A DNA stretch of 64,000 bases, taken from the NCBI GenBank assembly GCA_035548515.1, contig DASZSW010000026.1, forward strand, positions 62,001-126,000, read 5' to 3'. Below, piece after piece: positions 8,405-15,406 of the stretch. The number at the start of each line of letters is the position of its first letter. The stretch's first letter is position 1. The translations under genes and the position numbers were made by a program. The notes under the pieces were generated by a model. The model ran no database searches. It saw only the letters and a program-made list of their open reading frames with translations, and had not been told where the DNA came from. Source of the DNA: DASZQY01 sp035548515. Lineage in GTDB: Bacteria > Pseudomonadota > Alphaproteobacteria > Rhizobiales > Kaistiaceae.

Positions 8405-9709
8405 ATGTGCGGACGCTTTGCCCTCGCCGAATCTGCCGAAGAGGTCGCCGCACTGTTCGGCTACCTCGACGCGGAGGACTTCCCGCCCCGCTACAACATC
8501 GCGCCGACGCAGCCGATCGCGATCGTACGGCACGAGCACCACGCACGCCGTTTCGCGCTGGCGCGCTGGGGCCTGGTGCCGGCTTGGGTCGAAGATCCAC
8601 GCCGCTTCCAGCTTCTGATCAATGCGCGCACCGAAGGCATCGCGACGCGTCCGGCGTTCAAGAACGCGATCCGATACCGCCGCTGCCTCGTGCCGGCGTC
8701 CGGCTTCTACGAGTGGTACCGCCAGGGCAAAGCCAAGCAGCCCTACTGGGTAGGGCCGCGCGCTGGCGGCCCCATCGCGTTCGCTGGGCTATGGGAGACA
8801 TGGTCGGATCGCGACGGTGGCGAGATAGACTCCGCCTGCATCATCACGACGTCGGCGAACGCCACCCTGACGCCGATTCACGCGCGCATGCCGGTGATCA
8901 TCACCGCGGATCAGTTCGACCTATGGCTGACAGGCGAGACGGAGGAGGCGATGGCGCTGCTCGCGCCGGCTCCCGACACGATGCTCAAGGCCTACCAGGT
9001 GAGCGATCGCGTCAACAAAGCGGATGCCGACGATCCGGGCTTGCTGCTGCCGGTCGCTGAAATGAAAACGACCTGTTTGGCTGACGTGGATACCGGCGCT
9101 GCAGTCGTGGAGGGCTTGCTGCTCGGCGCGGGCATGATCGTCGCGATCGGCCCACAAAACGCGTTTGTGCTGCGGCAGGGTCTGCAACGCAGCCACGTCT
9201 TTGCATTGGCCACGACCTGCGCGGCCGCCGACGCTATCCTCATCGCGGCAGGCGTTGCCGGGCTCGGCACGCTGGTCCGCGACCATGCCGCGTGGCTGAC
9301 GGCCGTCACCGTTGTCGGCGTGGCGTTTCTGCTTGGCTACGGCGCGCTGTCTCTCCGCCGCGCCTTCAAGTCGGAAACGCTGATGCCATCGGACGCACGT
9401 TCCGTCAGCCTAGGAGCGGCACTAGGCACGGTGTTGGCGCTCACCTTCTTCAACCCGCATGTCTACCTCGACACGATCGTCGTCGTTGGCGGACTGTCGG
9501 CGCGCTACCCGCCGCCCGCCAATGCTGCCTTCGGCATCGGCGCCGCGCTGGCTTCGGTCGTGTGGTTCTACGGCCTCGGCTACGGAGCGCGGCTGCTGGC
9601 GCCGCTGTTCGCCCGCTCGATGGCGTGGCGAATCCTCGACGTACTCGTGGCGATAGTGATGTGGGGAATTGCCGCCAGTCTCGCCGTCGAGCTCTGGCGC
9701 AGTGGCTAG
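8405..9709 (+). CDS. SRAP (YedK/HMCES) domain fused in frame to a LysE/ArgO-type exporter
   Basis: One uninterrupted 434-residue frame joins two normally separate proteins. Residues 1-219 are a complete SRAP domain. Cys2 (MCGRF) would crosslink to abasic sites in single-stranded DNA; the LINART, SGFYEW and TPIHARMPVI segments carry the expected Asn, Glu and His. Residues about 233-434 are a LysE-family amino-acid exporter with about six membrane helices and the IGPQNAFVLRQG signature. The linker (about 220-232) includes an in-frame ATG at 9062, but no Shine-Dalgarno precedes it and no stop separates the parts. In related genomes such genes are adjacent rather than fused. Cytosolic SRAP tethered to the membrane would be odd. 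A lost stop, a one-base indel or a sequencing error must be excluded. Confidence 0.8.
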   Translation: MCGRFALAESAEEVAALFGYLDAEDFPPRYNIAPTQPIAIVRHEHHARRFALARWGLVPAWVEDPRRFQLLINARTEGIATRPAFKNAIRYRRCLVPASGFYEWYRQGKAKQPYWVGPRAGGPIAFAGLWETWSDRDGGEIDSACIITTSANATLTPIHARMPVIITADQFDLWLTGETEEAMALLAPAPDTMLKAYQVSDRVNKADADDPGLLLPVAEMKTTCLADVDTGAAVVEGLLLGAGMIVAIGPQNAFVLRQGLQRSHVFALATTCAAADAILIAAGVAGLGTLVRDHAAWLTAVTVVGVAFLLGYGALSLRRAFKSETLMPSDARSVSLGAALGTVLALTFFNPHVYLDTIVVVGGLSARYPPPANAAFGIGAALASVVWFYGLGYGARLLAPLFARSMAWRILDVLVAIVMWGIAASLAVELWRSG

Positions 9710-9882
9710 GCCGCCTTGGCTGCCACCGGCCGCTTCTCGTCTTCGGCCTTCAGGTGCAGAAGCGCGTCGGTTACATCCGCGATAGCAATGGCGCCGTAAC
9801 GCGCAACCAGCTCCTGCTGATTCTCCAGCTTCGCCTTCGGCTGGAAGGGGCGGTGGTCGATCGGCGCAGCGTGGCGGCTCAC
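9706..9882 (-). CDS. small conserved protein, 58 residues
   Basis: A short protein beginning at GTG 9882 (SRHAAPIDHRPF...), with the segment LENQQELVARYGAIAIADV typical of small uncharacterised Hyphomicrobiales proteins. A purine-rich AGAGAG stretch lies upstream. The stop overlaps the convergent SRAP-LysE stop within CTAG. Longer upstream versions of the frame lack family-like sequence. Function unknown. Confidence 0.6.
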   Translation of the reverse strand: MSRHAAPIDHRPFQPKAKLENQQELVARYGAIAIADVTDALLHLKAEDEKRPVAAKAA

Positions 9883-9980
9883 GGGGCTCTCTCTTGTTTT
9901 GGGCCGGCAAATCGTGGAATCAGCGCCAGCCGTGGCTGCTTGATGCCACATTGGGGCATAACCGTGGTAGCCGGAAGCGG

Positions 9981-9995
9981 TTAGGAATCTCTTAA
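9981..9995. promoter_or_regulatory. CtrA-like box, TTAG-N7-TTAA
   Basis: TTAG, gaatctc, TTAACC: one mismatch from TTAA-N7-TTAA. It lies between the leftward 58-residue gene and the rightward DUF1499 gene and could serve either. Confidence 0.35.
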
Positions 9996-10041
9996 CCTGC
10001 TGTGGCCCATCCGCCACGCCCACGAGGAGCGAACGCCCAGA

Positions 10042-10824
10042 ATGAGCGCGCGAACTTACGAGGCTTATTCGCGCTTGGCCGACTGGAGCGCCTATCTGGC
10101 CGCGCTGTCGGTCCCGGTTCTGGTCATCGCCGCCATCGGCCACCGTGCTGCGCTACTGGCCTCGAGCGCGACCTACGGCGCAATTGCACTCGGCTTCACG
10201 CTCGCCGGCCTGGCGGTGGCGGCGGCTCTGGCGGCCTTTGTTGTGATCTGGCGCGATGGGGTGAGGGGCGTCGGCACGGCGATCCGTGGCTGCATTCTGG
10301 GTTTGGTGATCCTGACGATGCCTGCGATCGGCGCCTGGAAGATTGTGACCGATCCTCGCCTGACCGACATCTCGACCGATTTGACCAACCCACCGCACTT
10401 CGAACACGCCTACTTCGATCGGAGCCCCGACGACGCGACGATCGTCGAGCCGGGACCGGCAGAGGCCGCAGCACAAAAGGAGGCCTATCCCGACATCGTG
10501 CCCCGGCACTATCCCGTGTCGACGGCGCGCGTGTATCTCGAGGCCAAGGCGATCATCGACCGGCGCGGCTGGCAGATCCTTTCTGCGCAGGAACCGACCG
10601 AGCAGAATCCCAACGGATCGATTGAGGCAGTCGCTATGACGCTCGTGTTCGCCTTCCGCCAGGACGTCATCATCCGCCTCGTCCCGGACGGCGACGGCAC
10701 GCGCGTCGATATGCGCTCCGCCGCCCGCAACGCCGCCCATGATCTCGGCTCGGACGCCGACCGGGTCCGCAGTTTCTTCAAAGAACTGGACGGCGCGCTG
10801 GAGGGCGTCAGCGGCACGTCGTGA
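10042..10824 (+). CDS. DUF1499 membrane protein
   Basis: The 260-residue protein has three predicted membrane helices in residues about 18-105 (ALSVPVLVIAAIG; AIALGFTLAGLAVAAAL; ILGLVILTMPAIGAW). A soluble DUF1499 domain follows from about 110 to the end (TDISTDLTNPPHF and AYPDIVPRHY are typical). The domain's role is unknown. GAGGAG lies upstream of ATG 10042 at a slightly long spacing. A CtrA-like box lies 47-61 bases upstream of the start. tRNA-Pro follows on the opposite strand. Confidence 0.8.
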   Translation: MSARTYEAYSRLADWSAYLAALSVPVLVIAAIGHRAALLASSATYGAIALGFTLAGLAVAAALAAFVVIWRDGVRGVGTAIRGCILGLVILTMPAIGAWKIVTDPRLTDISTDLTNPPHFEHAYFDRSPDDATIVEPGPAEAAAQKEAYPDIVPRHYPVSTARVYLEAKAIIDRRGWQILSAQEPTEQNPNGSIEAVAMTLVFAFRQDVIIRLVPDGDGTRVDMRSAARNAAHDLGSDADRVRSFFKELDGALEGVSGTS

Positions 10825-10840
10825 GATTGCGGGATAAGGT

Positions 10841-10917
10841 TGGTCGGAGTGGCAGGATTTGAACCTGCGACCCTCTGCTCCCGAAGCAGATGCGCTACCA
10901 GGCTGCGCTACACTCCG
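10841..10917 (-). tRNA. tRNA-Pro(CGG), CCA encoded
   Basis: The reverse complement folds as a 77-base cloverleaf: acceptor CGGAGTG pairs with CACTCCG, then discriminator A and encoded CCA. The anticodon loop reads CTTCGGGAG, giving CGG, and the T-loop is GGTTCAAATCC. Confidence 0.95.
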
Positions 10918-11026
10918 GCCTCGCGGGAGCCGGTCTTATAGCGACGGCCCCCCACCGCGGCAAGCGCCCGCGCGCCTCTGTTTGCACCGGGCATGAGTCG
11001 CGCGATATGACGGCGTGCGGCCAAGA

Positions 11027-11101
11027 TGGGGCGTAGCCAAGTGGTAAGGCAGCGGATTTTGATTCCGCCATTCCCTGGTTCGAATCCAGGCGCCCCAGCC
11101 A
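11027..11101 (+). tRNA. tRNA-Gln(TTG), CCA encoded; integration target
   Basis: 75-base cloverleaf: TGGGGCG pairs with CGCCCCA, then discriminator G and CCA. The anticodon loop TTTTGAT gives TTG. The last 15 bases are repeated at 22654-22668, marking the tRNA 3' end as the attachment site of an integrative element. The tRNA itself is left whole. Confidence 0.95.
11087..11101 (+). repeat. attL core, direct repeat CAGGCGCCCCAGCCA
   Basis: Fifteen bases forming the 3' end of tRNA-Gln, including the CCA, matched exactly at 22654-22668 in the same orientation. The integrase gene begins 158 bases to the right, as usual for tRNA-targeting tyrosine integrases. Confidence 0.85.
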
Positions 11102-11202
11102 GTTCCATGCCCGGACGACTCCGTTGAATTCCGTCGAGGCCCGGAAAGCCTAAGCTTTCCGCCGTCCGCCACTCCCGCTGAGACCCGTGGCGACCCGTCT
11201 TA

Positions 11203-11234
11203 ACCCCCTTAGGATTTGGGGGTCGACTTGGGGG
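11203..11234. repeat. possible integrase arm-type sites
   Basis: AACCCCC (11202-11208), TTTGGGGG (11215-11222) and CTTGGGGG (11227-11234) form one inverted and one direct copy of a G5 core, just inside attL and upstream of the integrase start. Arm-site arrays in this position bind the integrase N-terminal domain. Only sequence repetition supports this. Confidence 0.35.
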
Positions 11235-11258
11235 ATGGATGGGAGTTCGAATCCTGAA

Positions 11259-12431
11259 ATGGCAAATCTCACAGCTAGGGAAGTCGCGGGACTGACCACC
11301 AAAGGCCGCTACCATGACGGGCAGGGGCTCTATCTAAAGGTCGGTCAGAATGGCGAGAAGTCATGGGTCCTCCGCTACTGGCGGGGCGGCAAAGGCCGCG
11401 AGATGGGGCTCGGCAGGGTAAAGGTCGGCGCGGACATCAAGGGCCGCTCGCTGGCTGAGGCCCGCATGGAGGCGACCAATGCCCACCGCCTCCTGCAAGC
11501 GGGCACAGACCCGATCAGCGAACGGGCAAGGGTGCAGCACCCCCGCGAGGTCCCGACCTTCGCCAAGCTGGTCGAGGACTTCGTCATCGCCCACGAGCCG
11601 AGCTGGCGGAATGACAAGACCGCCAAGCAGTTCCGGTCATCGCTCCAGCGGCACGCCTTCCCGAAGATCGGCAGCCTGCCGGTCGATGCCATCAGCGTGC
11701 AGAACATCGTGGACGTGCTTCAGCCCATTCAGGCCAAGACCCCAGTCATGGCCGAGCGGGTGCGGTCCCAGATTGCGATGGTCCTCGACGCCGCCGAGGC
11801 GCGAGAGCTTCGCAGCGGACAGAACCCCGCCGCCCGCCGCCGTCTCGAACGGGCATTGCCGAAGGCGGAGAGGGTGCGCCGTCCAAAGCACCACGAGGCG
11901 CTGCCCTATGCCGAAGTGCCGCCTTTCCTGAAGGCGTTGAGGAAGCGAGACGCCATCGCCGCCCGCGCCCTCGAATTCACCATCCTCACCGCCGCGCGAA
12001 CTGCCGAAGTAATCGGCGCGACGTGGGATGAGATCGACGTGAAGGCGAAGGTCTGGACGATCGCGGGCGAGCGCATGAAGTCGGGCCGCCCGCATCGCGT
12101 CCCGTTGACGGGCAGGGCGCTCAAAGTCCTCTCAGGGCTACCTCGTGAGGCCGACAACCCGCATGTCTTCGTCGGAGCTCGCCGGGCCAAAGGGCTGAGC
12201 AACATGGCGATGCTCAAGCTGCTCTGGAAGTTGGACCCGGATACTACCGTCCACGGATTCCGATCCTCATTCCGAGATTTTTCTTCGGAGCAAACCATCT
12301 TCCCGCGCGAGGTCGCGGAGGCCGCCCTTGCGCATGTCGTCGGCGACAAAACCGAAGCGGCCTATGCCCGAAGCGATCTTTTCGAGAAGCGCCGCGCGCT
12401 TATGGAGGAGTGGGCGGCCTTCTGCCGTTAA
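11259..12431 (+). CDS. int: tyrosine recombinase/integrase, P4-type
   Basis: The 390-residue integrase has an N-terminal arm-binding domain (DUF4102 type: LTAREVAGLTTKGRYHDGQG, residues 3-22; then LYLKVGQNGEKSWVLRYW), a core-binding domain (about 95-190) and a C-terminal catalytic domain. Visible catalytic residues are Arg in TAARTAEVIGATWDE, His-x-x-Arg in VHGFRSSFRDF, the second His position in ALAHVVGDKTE and the Tyr in EAAYARSD. It would catalyse integration and excision at tRNA-Gln. ATG 11259 gives the standard family N-terminus; the frame is open from GTG 11187, and GGGAG is 13 bases upstream of 11259, so the start is uncertain. Confidence 0.93.
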   Translation: MANLTAREVAGLTTKGRYHDGQGLYLKVGQNGEKSWVLRYWRGGKGREMGLGRVKVGADIKGRSLAEARMEATNAHRLLQAGTDPISERARVQHPREVPTFAKLVEDFVIAHEPSWRNDKTAKQFRSSLQRHAFPKIGSLPVDAISVQNIVDVLQPIQAKTPVMAERVRSQIAMVLDAAEARELRSGQNPAARRRLERALPKAERVRRPKHHEALPYAEVPPFLKALRKRDAIAARALEFTILTAARTAEVIGATWDEIDVKAKVWTIAGERMKSGRPHRVPLTGRALKVLSGLPREADNPHVFVGARRAKGLSNMAMLKLLWKLDPDTTVHGFRSSFRDFSSEQTIFPREVAEAALAHVVGDKTEAAYARSDLFEKRRALMEEWAAFCR

Positions 12432-12479
12432 CGCTGACCAAAGGCAGGGGGGTTGCAAAAACCAGATTCGCTACCTTCC

Positions 12480-12485
12480 TATAAT
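12480..12485 (+). promoter_or_regulatory. perfect TATAAT -10 hexamer
   Basis: TATAAT downstream of the integrase, with no good -35 at 17 bases (TTGCAA is 21 bases upstream). With the terminator at 12583-12620 it would delimit a transcript of about 125 bases lacking a clear frame. Weak evidence. Confidence 0.25.
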
Positions 12486-12582
12486 GAGGAGCGCGAGGGC
12501 ATTCGGGTTCCTGCATTAGAATTGGCACGACAGAGATTTTGGCATTCGCGTCCATAGAGCCGTGCCCGGCCGGATGCAAAAG

Positions 12583-12620
12583 AGCCGCCTCGCAGTCGTG
12601 CGCGAGGCGGCTTTTTCTTT
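12583..12620 (+). terminator. strong rho-independent terminator, probably bidirectional
   Basis: AGCCGCCTCGC (12583-12593), 8-base loop, GCGAGGCGGCT (12602-12612), then TTTTCTTT. The opposite strand ends in TCTTTT, so it could stop transcripts from both sides. It separates the integrase from the AlpA gene. Confidence 0.85.
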
Positions 12621-12697
12621 GCCGTCGACGAACTGCCGACCCTCGCAAGTCGGCCCTCGCCTCAAACGCGAACTCGCTTCGCCTGAGGATACTGCCA

Positions 12698-12898
12698 GTG
12701 ACCACCAACGTCGTTCTCCGCCGAGCGGACGCCATGCGTCGCCTCGGCCTCCGCCACACTGCGTTTGACGAAATTCGCAAGCGCCCCGACTTCCCCCGTC
12801 CGATCTACATCACTCCGCGCGTGCCCGGCTTCCTTGAGCACGAGCTGAACGCTTTTCTCGACCGGCTGATTGCCGAGCGCGATGGGGTGAAGGCTTGA
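12698..12898 (+). CDS. AlpA-like DNA-binding regulator/excisionase
   Basis: The 66-residue protein has a MerR/AlpA-type winged helix: LRRADAMRRLGLRHTAFDEI, then RPDFPRPIYI, the classic F-P-x-P-I/V-x-[IL] wing. In P4-like islands and prophages AlpA proteins act as excisionase or activate the integrase gene. GTG 12698 is chosen because GAGGA lies 8 bases upstream; the frame is open further back but is not family-like. Its TGA overlaps the next start. Such proteins sit next to integrase in many satellites. Confidence 0.85.
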   Translation: MTTNVVLRRADAMRRLGLRHTAFDEIRKRPDFPRPIYITPRVPGFLEHELNAFLDRLIAERDGVKA

Positions 12899-13182
12899 AC
12901 GCGGAACGGCGCAAGGCGCAGCGAGCCGCCGCTCGAATGTCAGCGATGGAGTTCTTCGCGATGACAGGTGCTACCCGCCGCACCAAAGAAGAACTGATCG
13001 ACGCACTCGACGCGGCTATGATTACGCTTCGCGAGTTCGCGAAAGATAAGTCCGTCACAATCGAAGAAGTCTTCGCCATCGCTCAGCGCGATCTCGGCAT
13101 CGAGCGCTGGAACTTCGATGACATCTTCACGACTCTCCAACAGACCGGAATCTTCGGAGGAACTCAAAATGACCTTTCGTGA
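12895..13182 (+). CDS. element protein, unknown function
   Basis: A 95-residue protein, basic at the N-terminus (RRKAQRAAARMS) and acidic/helical afterwards (KEELIDALDAAMITLREF). The frame begins at TTG 12895, overlapping the AlpA stop as TTGA; an in-frame ATG at 12937 lacks a ribosome-binding signal. It overlaps the next ribosome-binding site and the 9-codon frame at 13169. Position between AlpA and the ATPase suggests a role in regulation or replication. Confidence 0.55.
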   Translation: MNAERRKAQRAAARMSAMEFFAMTGATRRTKEELIDALDAAMITLREFAKDKSVTIEEVFAIAQRDLGIERWNFDDIFTTLQQTGIFGGTQNDLS

Positions 13183-13198
13183 AAAGATCGACGCGTGA
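13169..13198 (+). other. 9-codon frame with perfect ribosome-binding site; probable N-terminus of a frameshifted gene
   Basis: ATG 13169 follows GGAGGA at seven bases, the best ribosome-binding site of the region. It encodes MTFREKIDA and then stops at TGA 13196-13198. The next frame starts in GTG 13195, overlapping the stop (GTGA), and continues IAKEPRLTDFG. Joined by one extra base the sequence reads as a natural helix-to-domain N-terminus. Either a one-base deletion broke the gene, or the short frame is a translational-coupling leader. Confidence 0.55.
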
Positions 13199-13575
13199 TT
13201 GCGAAGGAACCGCGCCTTACCGACTTTGGCCTCGGCATCTACAGCATGAGCAAGCTCTCGCCGGAGGAGAAGGAGGCCGAGTTCGAGAAGGAGCGGGCGG
13301 CTATGTATCGACCAGAGGCCGAAGCCGCTTTCGAGAAAGCATGTGAATTTCTGGCGCAAGTCGACAAGACCGAGAGCATCAATACCAAGCGCAGCTCCTA
13401 TGGCCTCAAGCATACCTACGGCAACAAAGGCGAGAACTACATCACGAACGGCATGTTCATCGCGGCGGCGATCCACTGTGGTTTCAAGTGGAAGGAAACT
13501 CATTCGGGCTCCCCGAATGTGTCCTTCAACATGAGCGAGAAGTCGATCAAGTCCTTGACGAAGGACCGCGACTGA
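13195..13575 (+). CDS. element protein of unknown function, possibly N-terminally frameshifted
   Basis: A 126-residue protein beginning at GTG 13195 within GTGA. The body contains an acidic helix (LSPEEKEAEFEKERAAM) and a conserved-looking core SSYGLKHTYGNKGENYITNGMFIAAAIHCGFKW. Its combination of tyrosine-like T-Y-G-N and Y-I-T-N-G-M-F-I-A-A-A is met in small proteins beside replication ATPases of alphaproteobacterial islands. Its natural start is probably ATG 13169 in another frame. The TGA overlaps the ATG of the ATPase (TGATG). Confidence 0.6.
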   Translation: MIAKEPRLTDFGLGIYSMSKLSPEEKEAEFEKERAAMYRPEAEAAFEKACEFLAQVDKTESINTKRSSYGLKHTYGNKGENYITNGMFIAAAIHCGFKWKETHSGSPNVSFNMSEKSIKSLTKDRD

Positions 13576-14636
13576 TGAGCGTCGCTTCGCGCAACGCGAC
13601 CGCCGACCCGTTGGCCGACCTTGGGGGTACGCCGGAGGTTCGCGCGGCGCTGAAGAAGATGATCCGCGAAGAGCAGGGCGTTGAGCCTGCCGGTCCCCTT
13701 GCCACTCGGTCGGCTCAAGACATTTTCGCCGAAGAACTCGAGCCCGTCGATTTTGTGGTGCCAGGTATAATTGCAGTTGGCGGCACGCTCTTCATCGCCA
13801 AACCCAAGACCGGCAAGACCTATCTCGCCATCGATTTCGGTTACGCGGTCGCGACCGGGGGGAAGGCGCTTGGCGCGATCTCCTGCGAGAAAGGCGATGC
13901 GCTCCTGCTTCTGCTCGAAGACAACGTTGGTCGTTTCCAGCGCCGCCTGAAGCAGCGGGCAGGGGATGCGAAGAGCGTGCCCGACCGCCTTCAAGTCGCG
14001 TTTCAAGAAGGCACGCGCCGCATCGATACCGGCCTGCTCGATCAGATTCGCGACTGGCACAAGACCGTCACCAATCCGCGCCTAGTTGTCATCGACACGC
14101 TCACCGCCGTCCGCCCACTTGGGATCGATAAGCGCGGTGTCTTTCAGGCCGAGTATGAATTGTGTCGAGGCGTCAACGACCTGGCGCACGAGTTGAAGGT
14201 CGCAATTATCATCGTCCATCACATGCGGAAGATGACGAGCGACGACATTCTCGATGACGTCAGCGGCACCCTTGCGCTGAATGCCGCCGTCGATACGACG
14301 ATCGGCCTCCGCAAGATGAGCGGCGGCTACGAGTTGAGGGGTCGTGGTCGCGATGTCGATGAATTCGAGTTCGGTCTAACCCGCGGCGATGGGCGGTGGA
14401 CGATGGTTGGCTCGGCCGACGAATTGCGGATGACCGGCGAACGTCGACAGGCACTTTCGATTCTGCGCGACCATGGCGTTCCCATGACGGCGAGCGAGAT
14501 CGCCAAGGAAATGGGTCGCAAGGCCGATGGTGTCCGCAAGATGCTGGATCGCATGGACGCCGATTCCGATGGCGTCGAGAAGTTCGAGCGCGGCAAGTAT
14601 CGTCTGTTGCCCGACTATGAGCCTGAGGCGTTCTGA
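13575..14636 (+). CDS. RecA-fold AAA ATPase, RepA-like replicative helicase or primase partner
   Basis: The 353-residue protein has a Walker A at about residues 76-83 (KPKTGKT), Walker B near LVVIDTLTA and the KVAIIIVHHMRK strand typical of the AAA_25/RepA hexameric helicase group. A C-terminal winged helix (about 295-335, TASEIAKEMGRKADGVRKML) probably binds DNA. In P4-like and plasmid elements such proteins open the origin or load a primase; no separate primase is present here. ATG 13575 overlaps the previous stop. The neighbouring non-coding stretch could contain its origin. Confidence 0.8.
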   Translation: MSVASRNATADPLADLGGTPEVRAALKKMIREEQGVEPAGPLATRSAQDIFAEELEPVDFVVPGIIAVGGTLFIAKPKTGKTYLAIDFGYAVATGGKALGAISCEKGDALLLLLEDNVGRFQRRLKQRAGDAKSVPDRLQVAFQEGTRRIDTGLLDQIRDWHKTVTNPRLVVIDTLTAVRPLGIDKRGVFQAEYELCRGVNDLAHELKVAIIIVHHMRKMTSDDILDDVSGTLALNAAVDTTIGLRKMSGGYELRGRGRDVDEFEFGLTRGDGRWTMVGSADELRMTGERRQALSILRDHGVPMTASEIAKEMGRKADGVRKMLDRMDADSDGVEKFERGKYRLLPDYEPEAF

Positions 14637-15127
14637 TTTCGGGCCTCCGCCGTCCGCCTCAGGACGGCTTGTCAGCCTCCAAATTCCACTTCTGCTAGTC
14701 GGGTAGCCCGAAAGCCCGCGACCTCGTCCGTGGGCTTGTCATCGCGCCGCGCGACCCTTCCGCGCGCAGGTCGAGCAGGCGAGGGAGGCGAAGGCGAATA
14801 CTCGGATCGCTCTGATCTTCTCCTCTCACTCTAGATGTCCTTTCCGTCCTTTCTGTCCGCTTCATCCTCTCAAACGGACGCTTCGGACACTCCTCCGTGA
14901 TCTAAGGGGCAGGTCCGCCTTCCGGGCCCCACGCTTTAAGTTTTTCCCGGCGACAAAAGTAGAACGGGATCAATCGGAGCGCGGGGCATCTCCAGCGATA
15001 GAACCGCGAGGCCGGTTACTGTTACCCGAGCGTGTCGAGCGTGATTAGTACGGGCCAGATCTCGCGCCCGTGAAATGTTGAATTTCAACGCCGATCTCAT
15101 TCCCTGAAGCAATTCAGGAAATGACGG
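14637..15127. promoter_or_regulatory. 491-base non-coding region with terminator-like hairpin, repeats and dyads
   Basis: No gene seen. It contains a hairpin GCCGTCC/GGACGGC (14649-14668) after the ATPase gene. Short tandem units TGTCCTTTC, CGTCCTTTC and TGTCCGCTTC lie at 14836-14863, with an inverted CGGAC following. Two overlapping dyads lie at 15071-15089 (TGAAAT/ATTTCA; GTTGAA-T-TTCAAC), and CCTGAA-gcaa-TTCAGG lies at 15103-15118, just before the capsid operon. It is a candidate origin, packaging site or operator region for the element. Confidence 0.5.
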
Positions 15128-15406
15128 ATGAGTGACACCCTATTCAAGCGGATCGAAGCGCGCGCCGCCGCTGGCGAGCGTATCGCTTTTGCCGAGATCG
15201 ATGCTGCCGTGAGCGCCGATCCGGAAGCCGCAACCGCCTTCAAGGCGCTTGCCGATGATCTTCGCGCCGGTCGCGAAATCTCGCTGGCCGATGTCGCGAA
15301 GCGAACCGGCTTCAGCGAGCAACTCCTTCGGGCTTGTGAGCTTGCTCGGATTACCGGCGCGCCGCTGGTTGGCCTTCGCATGATCCACGATAGGAGCGTC
15401 CACTAG
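15128..15406 (+). CDS. small HTH-like protein heading the capsid operon
   Basis: A 92-residue protein; AGGAA precedes ATG 15128 by about seven bases and lies inside the CCTGAA/TTCAGG dyad. The N-terminal half is helical and acidic. The C-terminal half (ISLADVAKRTGFSEQLLRAC) resembles a helix-turn-helix, so it may regulate its own operon through the dyads; this is inference. Its TAG overlaps the GTG of the protease-capsid gene (TAGTG), indicating one transcript and coupled translation. Confidence 0.65.
   Translation: MSDTLFKRIEARAAAGERIAFAEIDAAVSADPEAATAFKALADDLRAGREISLADVAKRTGFSEQLLRACELARITGAPLVGLRMIHDRSVH

Noticed and set aside
11235..11252. Second att-like T-loop sequence (GTTCGAATCC) at the integrase start
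   Set aside because: It shares only the ten-base T-loop motif common to all tRNAs and lies inside the element; the 15-bp repeat at the two ends is the better pair.
12524..12546. Sigma-54-like promoter (TGGCACG...)
   Set aside because: The GC of the -12 element is missing at the right spacing.
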